Shown here: in pieces, positions 16,422-25,298 of the stretch
How positions within the stretch are numbered: position 1 is the stretch's first letter
Layout: the number at the start of each line of letters is the position of its first letter
Source: Roseibium sp.
Lineage (GTDB): Bacteria; Pseudomonadota; Alphaproteobacteria; Rhizobiales; Stappiaceae
DNA length: 64,000 nucleotides
Direction: 5' to 3'
Assembly (NCBI GenBank): GCA_017643925.1
Contig: JAEPML010000016.1
Coordinates: forward strand, 59,886-123,885
Program-made: the position numbers and the translations under genes
The notes under the pieces: generated by a model
The model's input: only the letters and a program-made list of their open reading frames with translations
Told to the model about the DNA's origin: nothing
Databases searched by the model: none

Positions 16422-17387
16422 ATGGATCAGAAAGTCGCCACGGCCCTGGACATGGATTTGTCCCCCTACCGGGTGTTCACCGAACGCCAGTGGTCGCGAT
16501 TGCGTGCCGACACGCCGATGACACTGTCCGAGCAGGAGGTTGCGCAGCTTCAGGGCCTGAACGCCCCCGTTTCCATGGAGCAGGTCGAGACCATTTATCT
16601 GCCCCTTTCCCGGCTTCTGGCCTTTTACGCCGAAGCGACGATCAACATTCACCAGGCAACGCAGAATTTTCTCGGGACGCGCTACGGCAAGACGCCGTTT
16701 ATCATCGGCGTGGCGGGATCGGTTTCCGTCGGAAAGTCGACCACGTCCCGTGTCCTGCGCGAATTGCTGGCCCGCTGGCCGGCCAGTCCCAAGGTCGACC
16801 TGATCACGACAGATGGCTTCCTCTATCCGAACGCGGTCCTGGAAGCCGAAGGCCTGATGTCCAAGAAGGGCTTTCCGGAAAGCTTTGACCGGCCGCGTCT
16901 GTTGAAATTCCTGTCCGACATCAAGGCCGGCAAGCGCAATGTGCGCGCACCGGTCTATTCCCACTTCTATTACGACGTCATGCCGGGACACACGGTCACC
17001 GTCGACAAGCCCGATATCCTGATTGTCGAAGGTCTCAACGTGTTGCAGACCCGTGAATTGCCCAAGGACGGGCGCGCGGTTCCCTTCGTCTCCGACTTCT
17101 TTGACTTTTCGGTCTATATCGACGCGGACGAGAACCTGCTGCAGAAATGGTATGTCGACCGGTTCATGCGCCTCCGGGAGACGGCATTCCGGGATCCAGG
17201 CTCCTACTTCCATCGCTATTCCCGGATTACGGATGAAGAGGCCGTCGAGACAGCGCATCGGATCTGGCAGGAGATCAACCTGGTCAATTTGCGCGAAAAC
17301 ATCCTGCCGACACGGCCAAGGGCGGATCTGATCCTCTCCAAGAATGCCAGCCACAAAACGTCAAAAGTCGCTCTTCGGAAAATATGA
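16422..17387 (+). CDS. coaA: Pantothenate kinase (type I)
   Basis: CoaA phosphorylates pantothenate, the first and regulated step of coenzyme A synthesis. From ATG 16422 the protein has 321 residues, close to E. coli CoaA. Motifs include FTERQWSRLR at the start, the P-loop GVAGSVSVGKSTTSRVL, LITTDGFLYPN, GLMSKKGFPESFD, IVEGLNVLQ, and the C-terminal NLRENILPTRPRADLIL. A GTG at 16383 would add 13 residues and lie 5 bases after hisE, but has no clear ribosome-binding site; GAGGA precedes 16422. It ends the his operon and is followed by a strong terminator. Confidence 0.95.
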   Translation: MDQKVATALDMDLSPYRVFTERQWSRLRADTPMTLSEQEVAQLQGLNAPVSMEQVETIYLPLSRLLAFYAEATINIHQATQNFLGTRYGKTPFIIGVAGSVSVGKSTTSRVLRELLARWPASPKVDLITTDGFLYPNAVLEAEGLMSKKGFPESFDRPRLLKFLSDIKAGKRNVRAPVYSHFYYDVMPGHTVTVDKPDILIVEGLNVLQTRELPKDGRAVPFVSDFFDFSVYIDADENLLQKWYVDRFMRLRETAFRDPGSYFHRYSRITDEEAVETAHRIWQEINLVNLRENILPTRPRADLILSKNASHKTSKVALRKI

Positions 17388-17396
17388 CCTCAAACA

Positions 17397-17434
17397 GAAA
17401 ACGCCCGCGGCCTTGGGGCCGCGGGCGCTTTTCT
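17397..17434. terminator. Bidirectional terminator between coaA and the chemoreceptor gene
   Basis: CGCCCGCGGCC-TTGG-GGCCGCGGGCG is a perfect 11-bp GC stem. It is preceded by AGAAAA and followed by CTTTTCT, so it can end transcription from both convergent genes. Confidence 0.9.
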
Positions 17435-17448
17435 AAGAGTGCTTCCGG

Positions 17449-19137
17449 TTAAGCCGCTGATCTGTCGCGAACTTCCTGAAGGAACGAGGCGACCTGATCG
17501 CGCAGCATCGAGGCGTTGTCCTTCAACTGCTGAGCCGAGGAATCTACCTTGGTTGCCGTGTCGCGGGTGTTTTCCGCAGCAGAGGCAACAGACTCGATAT
17601 TGGTTGTCACTTCCACGGTGCTCCGGGAGGCTTCCGTCGCGTTGGTTGCGATTTCCTGTGTCGCAGCGCCCTGCTCTTCAACCGAGGACGAAATCGACGA
17701 GGCGATCTCGTTCATGTTGTTGATGATCTCGGTAACAGACGAGATCGCAGTTGCCGCATGTTCGGTTTCGTTCTGGATTGCAGAGATCTGGCTGGAGATT
17801 TCCTCCGTCGCCTTCGACGTCTGGGTTGCCAGTTCCTTGACCTCGGCCGCAACAACCGCAAAGCCCTTGCCGGCTTCACCGGCACGGGCGGCCTCGATGG
17901 TTGCGTTCAGGGCCAGCAAGTTGGTCTGCTCGGCAATCGCCTGGATGAGGGTGACAACCTCACCGATCCGGCTCGCGGATTCCGAAAGGCCGTGCATGCG
18001 CTCATTCGTCGATTCCGCTTCTCCGGCTGCCCGGGCCGCAATCTCGCTGGAAGACTGTACCTGCCGGCGGATTTCATTGACGGATGCGGACAGTTCTTCC
18101 GCCGCTGCAGCAACCGTTTCGACGTTGCTCGCCGCCTGAGAAGACGCGTTGGAGACCAGGCCACTCTGTTCCGTGGTCTGGGCCGCGACACCCGTCATGT
18201 CGGCGGAGGCGACCTGAAGGTTCTGAACGGAGCTGTCGATGATGTTCATCATCTCCGTGATCTGTTGATCGAAGTCGCTGCTCAGCTGCTGGATTTCGGC
18301 ACCCTTGCGGGCGGCGTCTTCCTGGGAGCTGTTCTGCTGCACTTCCAGTTCACGGCGCTCTGCCTCGTTCTGGACAAAGACTTCCATGGCGGAGGCCATC
18401 TGGCCGATTTCGTCACCGCGGTCTGCACCTTGAATGGCGATCTCGGTATCACCGTCCGCCAGGGAACTCATGTTGGCGGTCAGTGCCCGAAGCGGTCCGA
18501 CGGTGTTTCTGACGGCGATGACCGCAATGGCAATGGCGATGATCGCTCCAACAAAGGCAAGTGCGATGATCGTTGTCGCTGCGCTCCAGTAGGCTGCGTC
18601 GAGGTCATCCATGTAGACGCCTGTGCCGACCATCCAGTTCCAGGGTTTGAACCCGGCACCCCAGCCGTATTTGGCAATGGCGACTTCGCTGTTGGCGCGC
18701 GGCCAGTAGTAAAGAAGAGATCCGCCGTCGGCCTTGGCCAGCCTGATCAGTTCCTCGACGATCTTGACCCCGGTCTTGTCCTTGAAGCCCATCATGTTGG
18801 TGCCGACAAGGGAGGTTTTCGGGTGAACCAGATTGGTGCCGTCGGTGTCGTAGACGAAGACATAGTTGTTGCCCTCAAACCGGATGGCGCCGATGGCTGC
18901 CTTGGCTGCGGTCTGGGCTTCTTCTCGCGTCATTTTTCCTGATTTTTCAAGATCATGGAAATAGGCCGCGATTGATGTCGCGCTGTTCGAGATGTCTTCA
19001 ATCTTGCTCAGCCGTTCCGTGAACATTGCCGAATAGAGGCTGTTCAGACTGACGGTGCAGATGGCGACGGTGAAGATGAGAATGGTAGCAATTGGAAGAC
19101 TGATCTTCCATGTAATCGGCCAACGGGCGAAGGACAT
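17449..19137 (-). CDS. Methyl-accepting chemotaxis protein with single Cache domain
   Basis: This 562-residue transmembrane chemoreceptor has TM1 at about 10-33 and a periplasmic single-Cache (sCache_2-type) domain at about 40-185. That domain has the typical YVFVYDTDGTNLVHP and KPWNWMVGTGVYMDDLD motifs. TM2 is at about 190-212, HAMP at about 213-265 (AVRNTVGPLRALTANM), and a cytoplasmic signalling domain covers about 320-560 with the hairpin tip EQTNLLALNATIEAARAGEAGKGFAVVAAEVKELA split across residues near 410-450. sCache_2 receptors often sense small organic acids; the ligand is not evident. No C-terminal CheR-tether pentapeptide is seen. It is convergent with coaA. Confidence 0.95.
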   Translation of the reverse strand: MSFARWPITWKISLPIATILIFTVAICTVSLNSLYSAMFTERLSKIEDISNSATSIAAYFHDLEKSGKMTREEAQTAAKAAIGAIRFEGNNYVFVYDTDGTNLVHPKTSLVGTNMMGFKDKTGVKIVEELIRLAKADGGSLLYYWPRANSEVAIAKYGWGAGFKPWNWMVGTGVYMDDLDAAYWSAATTIIALAFVGAIIAIAIAVIAVRNTVGPLRALTANMSSLADGDTEIAIQGADRGDEIGQMASAMEVFVQNEAERRELEVQQNSSQEDAARKGAEIQQLSSDFDQQITEMMNIIDSSVQNLQVASADMTGVAAQTTEQSGLVSNASSQAASNVETVAAAAEELSASVNEIRRQVQSSSEIAARAAGEAESTNERMHGLSESASRIGEVVTLIQAIAEQTNLLALNATIEAARAGEAGKGFAVVAAEVKELATQTSKATEEISSQISAIQNETEHAATAISSVTEIINNMNEIASSISSSVEEQGAATQEIATNATEASRSTVEVTTNIESVASAAENTRDTATKVDSSAQQLKDNASMLRDQVASFLQEVRDRSAA

Positions 19138-19278
19138 GATCCGGTGATTCCTCTCCTGAAACTTAAGGTTAGGAATGTCCGAAACAATTGACTAAATGTT
19201 TAAGGAAATGGCGCGCGATTCAAATAATTTGCGCCACTTCCCGATAAGCGTGAACAGGTACCGGTTTTTACTACGCAG

Positions 19279-19296
19279 GGATGCAATTAAGCATCC
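19279..19296 (-). terminator. Short hairpin downstream of the VHL/MliC-like protein gene
   Basis: GGATGC-TTAATT-GCATCC (minus strand) is a perfect 6-bp stem 18 bases past the stop of the exported protein. No immediate T-run follows, so terminator function is uncertain. Confidence 0.3.
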
Positions 19297-19313
19297 GTAC
19301 ATCTGACAGTTAC

Positions 19314-21167
19314 TTACCTGCGGGCGCAGAAAACATCCCGTAGACCCGGGCGCGACCAGCTGGCATTCTGGATCTGGCCTTTCAGCACGTGTCCCTGTGA
19401 TTCGTAGTAGAAGGAATTGGCTCCCCCCTGCCTCTGCAAGGTGACGGCGCCATAGCCCATTTCAGCCACGGTTGCGGTCTGGCCATCCGGCGAGAAGACA
19501 ACATTCAGGTCGATCCCGGCGGTGCACAGGTAGTCCGCGACATTTGTGCGGGCACTCTGCTGCTGCAGGACAGGCTGGTTGGAGCCGCCAACATCGCCCG
19601 GAGGTACGGGACCGGCAGGAAATCCGTTATTGTTGTTGAACGGGTCATTGTTCCCAAAACCACCCTGGTTTCCGAACTGACCACCAAAGTTGCCCTGACC
19701 ACCTGTTCCGATATTTGCGGGTCCCTTGATGAGGACTTCACGGTAGGGCGATTGCGTGACGTAGATTCCGCGGCATCGGCCATCGGCGCCTCGAACGGTC
19801 CAGGCATGCGACACATAGGTCTGCTGTTCCAGGATCTGCCCCGGTTCCAGGCGCGCGTATGGCCGTTCACCACCCCGATAGTCCACCCAATGGACTTCAA
19901 CTGGTTGGCGGCTGGCGTTGCGGAAGACAATCTGACCCGGCCGGACAGCCTCGACCGACCTGACACGGCCCAGTTCGCTACATGACAGGTCAGAACCGGG
20001 TTCTTCGCCCGCCAAGGCGTCATCGGACACGATCTGCTGCGGAAGTGAACAGGTTGCGACGAACAGCCGGACCGGGTTCGCGCTGCCTTTCAGCGAGACC
20101 GGATGGGCCGGCAAGCCCTCAACGGCAATTGAAAGTTCCGATTGCCGGATCATGGCTTCCCAGAGCGGATCGGTCATTTCGATGTTGACCTCGGGAAGGG
20201 AAACTCCGGCTTCGTTCAGGTTGGAAGACCCGAACGCGTTATATGTGCCGGAAAAATCCCCTGCCGTGATCCGCACGGCCTGGGGCATGCCCTCCATGAG
20301 GCCGGCCGGAGCCTGCTGGAACGTGATTTTGGCGAAGCCGGACTGTGTGCTGCAATCGGCGCGGAAATCGCGGTCGTCGGTCTGCGGCACGCCATGCTGT
20401 ATCACTGTCAGCGACCCTGGCTGGCTGCCGGGCTCCGCCGTCCACTGGCGGGTTTCCGAAGGCGTCACGAGAACAGGCTGTGCATTGCCGGTGCCTACGC
20501 CACCCTGCGTGGTGTCGACCTGCCCGCCGGGCAGGCTGGCCGTATTCGTATCATCGGCACCGGGCGTTGAAATAGGCGTATTGACCTGTTCCAGTGGTGG
20601 CAATTCACCCGGCGTTGCGCCATCGCCTGCCACAGGTTCGGTGCTTGTTGTCTCGGTTTGACCGCCTGTGACCGGTTGTTCGGTCGTGGGCTGCGTCGAC
20701 GGCAAGGTCGAAACGGAGGGACTGTCCGTCGTGGATGGCCCGCTCACCGGTCCGGTCGCAACGCCGGAATCCGTGCCGACCACGCGCGCGGTCGACCCGG
20801 GTTTGCCATCGCTGCTGACATCGACAACCAGCGTGTTGCCATTGCAGATGTCGGCATCGCGGTGAAGAACGCGGCTGTTCTCCAGCGTGACTTCCAGTTT
20901 GACTTCACACGGTGGCAGGGCTCCATCGCTGCCTTGGGTGTCAATGACGACGCCCTTGTCGTCCCGGCTGATGATTGGCCGGTATTTCTTGTTCACCGTG
21001 ATGGAGCGAATGCCGGGCTGTGCCGGTTCCACATTGATACGCAGCGTCTCGGGGACGGATTGGGCAAGTGCGTCTTGAGCGGAAGACAAGATGAGAAGGC
21101 TGCAAGCGGCAAGAAGTCCGGATTTCAGCACAGGGGTAATTCGAGCGTGAGCAGCAACAAGCCGCAT
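19314..21167 (-). CDS. Exported multidomain protein with VHL-beta-like and MliC-like domains
   Basis: The 617-residue protein has a signal peptide (about 1-36, ending DALAQ). A beta-rich N-terminal domain (40-130) has a Cys pair (Cys87, Cys108). A Ser/Thr/Pro/Gln linker covers 135-240. A second beta domain (265-375) has Cys272 and Cys373. Residues 412-470 resemble the von Hippel-Lindau beta domain: VFRNASRQPVEVHWVDY, YARLEPGQ, QTYVSHAWTV. A Gly/Asn/Phe-rich linker covers 487-520. The last 75 residues (YLCTAGIDLNVVFSPDGQ ... VLKGQIQNASW ... VFC) fit the MliC lysozyme-inhibitor fold with its terminal Cys pair. A role in envelope binding or lysozyme defence is inferred. It lies just downstream of regA on the same strand. 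Confidence 0.8.
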   Translation of the reverse strand: MRLVAAHARITPVLKSGLLAACSLLILSSAQDALAQSVPETLRINVEPAQPGIRSITVNKKYRPIISRDDKGVVIDTQGSDGALPPCEVKLEVTLENSRVLHRDADICNGNTLVVDVSSDGKPGSTARVVGTDSGVATGPVSGPSTTDSPSVSTLPSTQPTTEQPVTGGQTETTSTEPVAGDGATPGELPPLEQVNTPISTPGADDTNTASLPGGQVDTTQGGVGTGNAQPVLVTPSETRQWTAEPGSQPGSLTVIQHGVPQTDDRDFRADCSTQSGFAKITFQQAPAGLMEGMPQAVRITAGDFSGTYNAFGSSNLNEAGVSLPEVNIEMTDPLWEAMIRQSELSIAVEGLPAHPVSLKGSANPVRLFVATCSLPQQIVSDDALAGEEPGSDLSCSELGRVRSVEAVRPGQIVFRNASRQPVEVHWVDYRGGERPYARLEPGQILEQQTYVSHAWTVRGADGRCRGIYVTQSPYREVLIKGPANIGTGGQGNFGGQFGNQGGFGNNDPFNNNNGFPAGPVPPGDVGGSNQPVLQQQSARTNVADYLCTAGIDLNVVFSPDGQTATVAEMGYGAVTLQRQGGANSFYYESQGHVLKGQIQNASWSRPGLRDVFCARR

Positions 21168-21269
21168 GAGCGATCTCCACGGGAGCTCAAGGAACCAGCA
21201 ATTGGGCTTACTTAGGCAAAGTGGCGGTGAAAGGGCAAGCCTGCAATTGACCTAAAACCGTCCCAAACC

Positions 21270-21827
21270 TCACCTTGGAGCGCGTTTTGCCAGAATTCGC
21301 TGCAATGTGCGCCGATGCATGTTGAGCCGGCGGGCTGTTTCGGAAACGTTCCTGTCGCACAGCTCGTAGACGCGCTGAATGTGCTCCCAACGTACGCGGT
21401 CGGCCGACATCGGGTTTTCCGGAGGGCTCGCCTTGTCTTCAGGCTTGCGCGCCAGGGCGGCTGCAATGTCGTCCGGATCGGCCGGTTTTGCGAGATAATC
21501 GATCGCGCCAAGTTTCACGGCCGTGACCGCTGTCGCGATGTTTCCGTAGCCGGTCAGGATGATGGCGCGCGAGTCGGGACGTTTTTCATGGATCTGCTGG
21601 ATAACATCCAGGCCATTACCGTCTTCCAGTCTCATGTCGACGATTGCAAAAGCCGGCGGGTTGACCGCAATCTTTGCTGCTGCGTCCTTCAGGCCATCCG
21701 CGGTTTCTGTCGCAAATCCACGTTTTTCCATGGCCCTTGCAAGGCGCTGCTGGAAGGGCTTGTCATCGTCGACAATCAAGAGGCTCATATCTTCCGACGT
21801 ATCCATCGATGGTGTCCGGTCCGTCAT
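21270..21827 (-). CDS. regA: Redox response regulator RegA/ActR/PrrA
   Basis: The 185-residue two-component regulator has a receiver domain (LLIVDDDKPF acidic pair, phosphoacceptor Asp64 in AIVDMRLEDGNG, Thr in ILTGYG, Lys in LAKPAD). A short Pro-containing linker joins it to a Fis-type helix-turn-helix (about 145-183, NVSETARRLNMHRRTLQRIL). That layout and the MHRRTLQRILAKRAPR end are diagnostic of the RegA/PrrA/ActR family, which controls energy, carbon and nitrogen genes by redox state in alphaproteobacteria. It is downstream of regB on the same strand, 74 bases away. Starts at Met8 or Met14 are also possible. Confidence 0.93.
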   Translation of the reverse strand: MTDRTPSMDTSEDMSLLIVDDDKPFQQRLARAMEKRGFATETADGLKDAAAKIAVNPPAFAIVDMRLEDGNGLDVIQQIHEKRPDSRAIILTGYGNIATAVTAVKLGAIDYLAKPADPDDIAAALARKPEDKASPPENPMSADRVRWEHIQRVYELCDRNVSETARRLNMHRRTLQRILAKRAPR

Positions 21828-21901
21828 TTGGGTTTACTTTTGTTTTTACGTAATGGCGCTCCTTACGGATGAGTGTCCGCAAGGGATACCAGTATTCTTA
21901 C

Positions 21902-23245
21902 TTACTTCCTGTCGTTATGGGATGAAATTGACGTTTCGTCTACACCGTCAGTGCCTTCAAATGCCTGTCGCGGCCAACTGACACGGATGTGGGCCCCGGA
22001 ATTTGGCGGGGCCTGGTTTTCGAGACTGAGCTTTGCCCCGGTGCGTTCAAGCAGTGTCTTGGCGATGAAGATTCCCAACCCCAGACCCCCACCCGTTTCG
22101 CTGTCGGGAGCCCGGCCGCGCACGGAAACATAGGGGTCACCGATCTTGCCGAGAATATCGACCGAAAAGCCGGGACCGTCGTCCCGAATGGAAATGGACA
22201 GATTGGTTTCGTCCCAGGTTGCGGATACATCCACGCGGTACTTCGCAAAGTCGACCGCGTTTTCAACGAGATTGCCCAATCCGTACCGGATCGCAGCATT
22301 GCGTGTCCCGACAGGCTCCTTGCCCTGGCCTTCACCCGTCGAATGAATGGCAACGCCCATACCCCTGTGGGGATCGATCACGTCTTCAAGCAACTGCGAG
22401 ACCGGCATGCGCTGGTAGGTCTGGTCCTCTTCGGAGGAAAGACTTGTAAGTTTTTGAAGGATTTCGCGGCAACGCTCCGCCTGGGAGCGGATCAGGGCGA
22501 CATCCTCTCCCCGGTGATCACTGGTGTCGAACTCGTCGGTCAGCTCCTTGGCGACCAGGTAGATCGTCGCAAGCGGTGTCCCCAATTCATGCGCGGCCGC
22601 CGTTGCCAGTCCGTCCAGGGCGTTCAGATGCTGCTCTCGTGCAAGGACCAGCTCTGTCGCAGCAAGCGCGTCGGCCAGTTGCCGGGCCTCTTCTGCGACG
22701 CGAAACGCATAGATCGCCATGAATCCCAATGTTGAAACGAGCGCAATCCAGATGCCGACGGAATAGACAACCGGCAATGTGAAGTCATCGCCGACTGGCC
22801 AGGGCAGTGGCAGATGAAAGAAGGCAAGTATCGTCGCGCTCAAGGTTGCCAATACACCAAGCAGGATCGTGTAGCGCGCAGACAATCCGGCCGCGGACAC
22901 CATGACCGGTGCCATCAGGAGAAAAGCGAACGGGTTGCCCAGGCCGCCCGTGAGGAACAGCAGCCCGCTCATCTGAAGGATGTCGTAGGAGAGCTGAAGG
23001 CCGGCTGCCCTCTCCGAAAGGCGTTTGGCTGACGGCCAGCGGATCTTCAGGAAAATGTTGAGCCACGCCGACAGGGCGACCATGGCAAAGGCAGCCCCTG
23101 CGGGAAGCGGATAACCGAGACCGACGTGAACGACCAGAAGCGAGGCCGTCTGTCCGACGACGGCGAGCCAGCGCAGCCTCACCAGAGTGTCGAGTTTCAG
23201 GCGCCTTTGCGGCAGCGTGATATTGGAAGTTGGATGATCCGCCAT
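21902..23245 (-). CDS. regB: Redox sensor histidine kinase RegB/ActS/PrrB
   Basis: The 447-residue kinase has six probable membrane segments (about 25-180), with the quinone-binding loop GGLGNPF at 100-106. The phosphorylated His219 lies in AAAHELGTPLATI. Cys259 in AERCREIL matches the redox-active Cys of Rhodobacter RegB. The ATP domain has GNLVENAVDFAKY and DDGPGFSVDILGKIGDPYVS. It autophosphorylates under reducing conditions and signals to RegA. The start ATG 23245 was chosen because the protein then begins close to TM1, as in the family; a frame extending to 23362 lacks support. It is divergent from secB. Confidence 0.94.
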   Translation of the reverse strand: MADHPTSNITLPQRRLKLDTLVRLRWLAVVGQTASLLVVHVGLGYPLPAGAAFAMVALSAWLNIFLKIRWPSAKRLSERAAGLQLSYDILQMSGLLFLTGGLGNPFAFLLMAPVMVSAAGLSARYTILLGVLATLSATILAFFHLPLPWPVGDDFTLPVVYSVGIWIALVSTLGFMAIYAFRVAEEARQLADALAATELVLAREQHLNALDGLATAAAHELGTPLATIYLVAKELTDEFDTSDHRGEDVALIRSQAERCREILQKLTSLSSEEDQTYQRMPVSQLLEDVIDPHRGMGVAIHSTGEGQGKEPVGTRNAAIRYGLGNLVENAVDFAKYRVDVSATWDETNLSISIRDDGPGFSVDILGKIGDPYVSVRGRAPDSETGGGLGLGIFIAKTLLERTGAKLSLENQAPPNSGAHIRVSWPRQAFEGTDGVDETSISSHNDRK

Positions 23246-23421
23246 AGGACCCTTTTGAATCGGAATCGGAGCTCTTGCAAGGCCGTGGGCCTTGTGCCGA
23301 CCGGTTGTAGATGGTAGCCAGCCGCTAACAAGGTTGTCCGGATGACGCGGACCGGCGGCCACCTGGAGGGATTTTCACGCTCTTCATTAAAGATCAGCAC
23401 CGCGAAACGGATTGAAACACG

Positions 23422-23922
23422 ATGACCGATACCAATGACGGCGGCGCACAGCCGCAGGCGGAAGGCGCCGCCGCACCGGGCATGCATATCCTTGGCCAGT
23501 ACATCAAGGACCTGTCTTTCGAGAACCCGAACGCACCGCGCTCCCTTGGCCAGGGTGAGCAGCCGAAGCTCGACATCAACGTGAATGTTGGCGCCCAGCA
23601 GATGGGCGATGACCAGTTCGAGGTACTTCTCACGCTGAATGCAAAGGCGGAGCGCCCGGACATGGTGATGTTCAATGTCGAGCTGGTCTATGCCGGTCTC
23701 TTCAAGATCACCGGTGTTCCGAAGGAGCACATGCATCCGTTTGTCATGATCGAATGCCCGCGCATGATCTTCCCGTTCGCGCGCAACATCCTTTCCGAGG
23801 CAACCCGCAACGGCGGTTTCCCGCCGCTGATGCTCGACCCGATCGATTTCGCACAGCTCTACCGCCAGAACATGGCCAACCAGGCTGCTGCACAGGAAGG
23901 CGCCGAGCAAAAGCCGAACTAA
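23422..23922 (+). CDS. secB: Protein-export chaperone SecB
   Basis: SecB binds unfolded preproteins and delivers them to SecA. The 166-residue protein has the family core: HILGQYIKDLSFENPNAP, VNVGAQQMGDDQFEVLLTLNA, VYAGLFKITG, CPRMIFPFARNI and GGFPPLMLDPIDFAQLY. The flexible N-terminal (Asp/Gly/Ala) and C-terminal (Ala/Gln/Glu) tails are typical of alphaproteobacteria. It is monocistronic, with a terminator after it. Confidence 0.97.
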   Translation: MTDTNDGGAQPQAEGAAAPGMHILGQYIKDLSFENPNAPRSLGQGEQPKLDINVNVGAQQMGDDQFEVLLTLNAKAERPDMVMFNVELVYAGLFKITGVPKEHMHPFVMIECPRMIFPFARNILSEATRNGGFPPLMLDPIDFAQLYRQNMANQAAAQEGAEQKPN

Positions 23923-23948
23923 GGTTTTTGGACCTTATCGAAAAAATT

Positions 23949-23983
23949 GACCCGTGCTGGCCGTGTCCTGCGCGGGTTTTTTC
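23949..23983 (+). terminator. Rho-independent terminator after secB
   Basis: ACCCGTGC ... GCGCGGGT forms an 8-bp stem (one G-T pair) with a loop of about 12 bases, followed by TTTTTTC, 27 bases after the secB stop. Confidence 0.75.
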
Positions 23984-24006
23984 TTGGATGAAACGGGTGG
24001 TCGCGA

Positions 24007-24420
24007 TCAGGTCGTCTTCACGTCGAACTCCGGGTCCAGCGGTACTTGCAGTGATGTCACAAGATGATTTGTCATGCCGGCCAGGCCGATAATCTGAACC
24101 AGTTCGCCGTGTTCTTCTTCGCTCATGCCCTGCGCACGAGCCGCTGCCGTATGAGAATGCACACAGTACCCACAGCCATTCGCCGCCGAGACCGCGATAT
24201 AGATCATCTCGCGGGTTTTCGGGTCGAGTGCGCCCGGCACCGCCATCACGGACTTCAGGTGGTCCCAGGTCCGTTTGAGCCCGGGGGGATCGTAGGCGAG
24301 CGCCCGCCAGACATTGTTGATGAAGTCCGTGCCGCGCGTTTTGCGGATGTCATCGAAGACAGCCTTGACCTCCGGAATTTGCTCCGCTTCCGCATCGCTC
24401 ATCAGTTTGACGGTTGCCAT
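24007..24420 (-). CDS. Carboxymuconolactone decarboxylase/AhpD-like protein
   Basis: The 137-residue all-alpha protein has the AhpD-type redox motif GCGYCVHSHTAAA (CxxC plus following His), preceded by the helix KTREMIYIAVSAAN. Such proteins reduce peroxiredoxins or handle peroxides; some are decarboxylases, but the CxxC-xx-H signature favours a thiol-redox role. It is 21 bases downstream of moeB on the same strand, so possibly cotranscribed. A terminator shared with secB lies close to its 3' end. Confidence 0.85.
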   Translation of the reverse strand: MATVKLMSDAEAEQIPEVKAVFDDIRKTRGTDFINNVWRALAYDPPGLKRTWDHLKSVMAVPGALDPKTREMIYIAVSAANGCGYCVHSHTAAARAQGMSEEEHGELVQIIGLAGMTNHLVTSLQVPLDPEFDVKTT

Positions 24421-24441
24421 GGATCGTCTCCTTGGTGCTGA

Positions 24442-25245
24442 TCAGACGCTTTCAAGCATTTCGGCCCAGCTCTTCGGGTTTTCACCGTTGAGCGGGTTCC
24501 TGGCCGATCGCCTGTAGCGAATGGTTTCCATCCGGAACGTTCTGGCATCGAACATCATCATGCGTCCGACCAGTCCCTCACCCGTTCCGGTAATCTCCTT
24601 GATGACTTCCATCGCCTGCATGGCGCCGATGATGCCCGTCAACGCCCCAAGAACACCCGCTTCCGCGCAGGTCGGCAAAAGGCCGTCCCTCGGTTTTTGC
24701 GGAAACAGGCAGCGATAGGTCGGGTTGAGCTCGCCGTCCGCATTTGTCTCAAAGGGGCGAAGCGTGGTGATCGAGCCGTCAAATTGCCCGACAGCTGCCG
24801 TGACCAGGGGCTTTTCGGCAAAGAAACAGGCATCCGACACGAGATAGCGCGTGTCGAAATTGTCGGAGCCATCGACCACGAGGTCAAAGTCGGAAATCAG
24901 GGCAAGGGCATTCTGCCCCGCGATCCGGGTCGGGAAGGGCACAACGTCCACATTCGGGTTCAGACGGGCAATGGCTTCCGCCGCGCTGGCGACCTTCGGT
25001 TCTCCGAGCTGGTCCGTGTCGTGAATGACCTGGCGCTGAAGATTGGACAGGGAAACCGTGTCATCGTCGACGATACCGAGTGTGCCGACACCGGCAGCTG
25101 CAAGATATTGCAGCACCGGTGCCCCGAGGCCCCCGGCGCCAATCACGAGAACGCGCGCGTTCTTCAGTTTCTGCTGGCCGGCGCCCCCAATCTCCTGCAT
25201 GACGATGTGTCGGGCGTAACGTTCAAGTTCTGCGGGCGAAAGCAT
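24442..25245 (-). CDS. moeB: ThiF/MoeB-family adenylyltransferase
   Basis: The 267-residue E1-like enzyme adenylates the C-terminus of a sulfur-carrier protein (MoaD or ThiS). It has the nucleotide motif VIGAGGLGAPVLQYLAAAG, DDDTVSLSNLQRQ with the Arg finger, KVASAAEAIARLNP, DGSDNFDTRYLV, and PTCAEAGVLG with the conserved Cys. The zinc-binding cysteine pairs seen in E. coli MoeB are not visible, and no rhodanese domain is attached. The ATG at 25245 matches the family start MLSPAELERYARHI; a TTG at 25290 would add 15 residues. Whether it serves molybdopterin or thiamine synthesis cannot be told from the sequence. Confidence 0.88.
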   Translation of the reverse strand: MLSPAELERYARHIVMQEIGGAGQQKLKNARVLVIGAGGLGAPVLQYLAAAGVGTLGIVDDDTVSLSNLQRQVIHDTDQLGEPKVASAAEAIARLNPNVDVVPFPTRIAGQNALALISDFDLVVDGSDNFDTRYLVSDACFFAEKPLVTAAVGQFDGSITTLRPFETNADGELNPTYRCLFPQKPRDGLLPTCAEAGVLGALTGIIGAMQAMEVIKEITGTGEGLVGRMMMFDARTFRMETIRYRRSARNPLNGENPKSWAEMLESV

Positions 25246-25298
25246 GTCTGGTCCAGATCGGTCAAAACGCGTAGAGGGGTTGGAGTTCAACAGAATTG

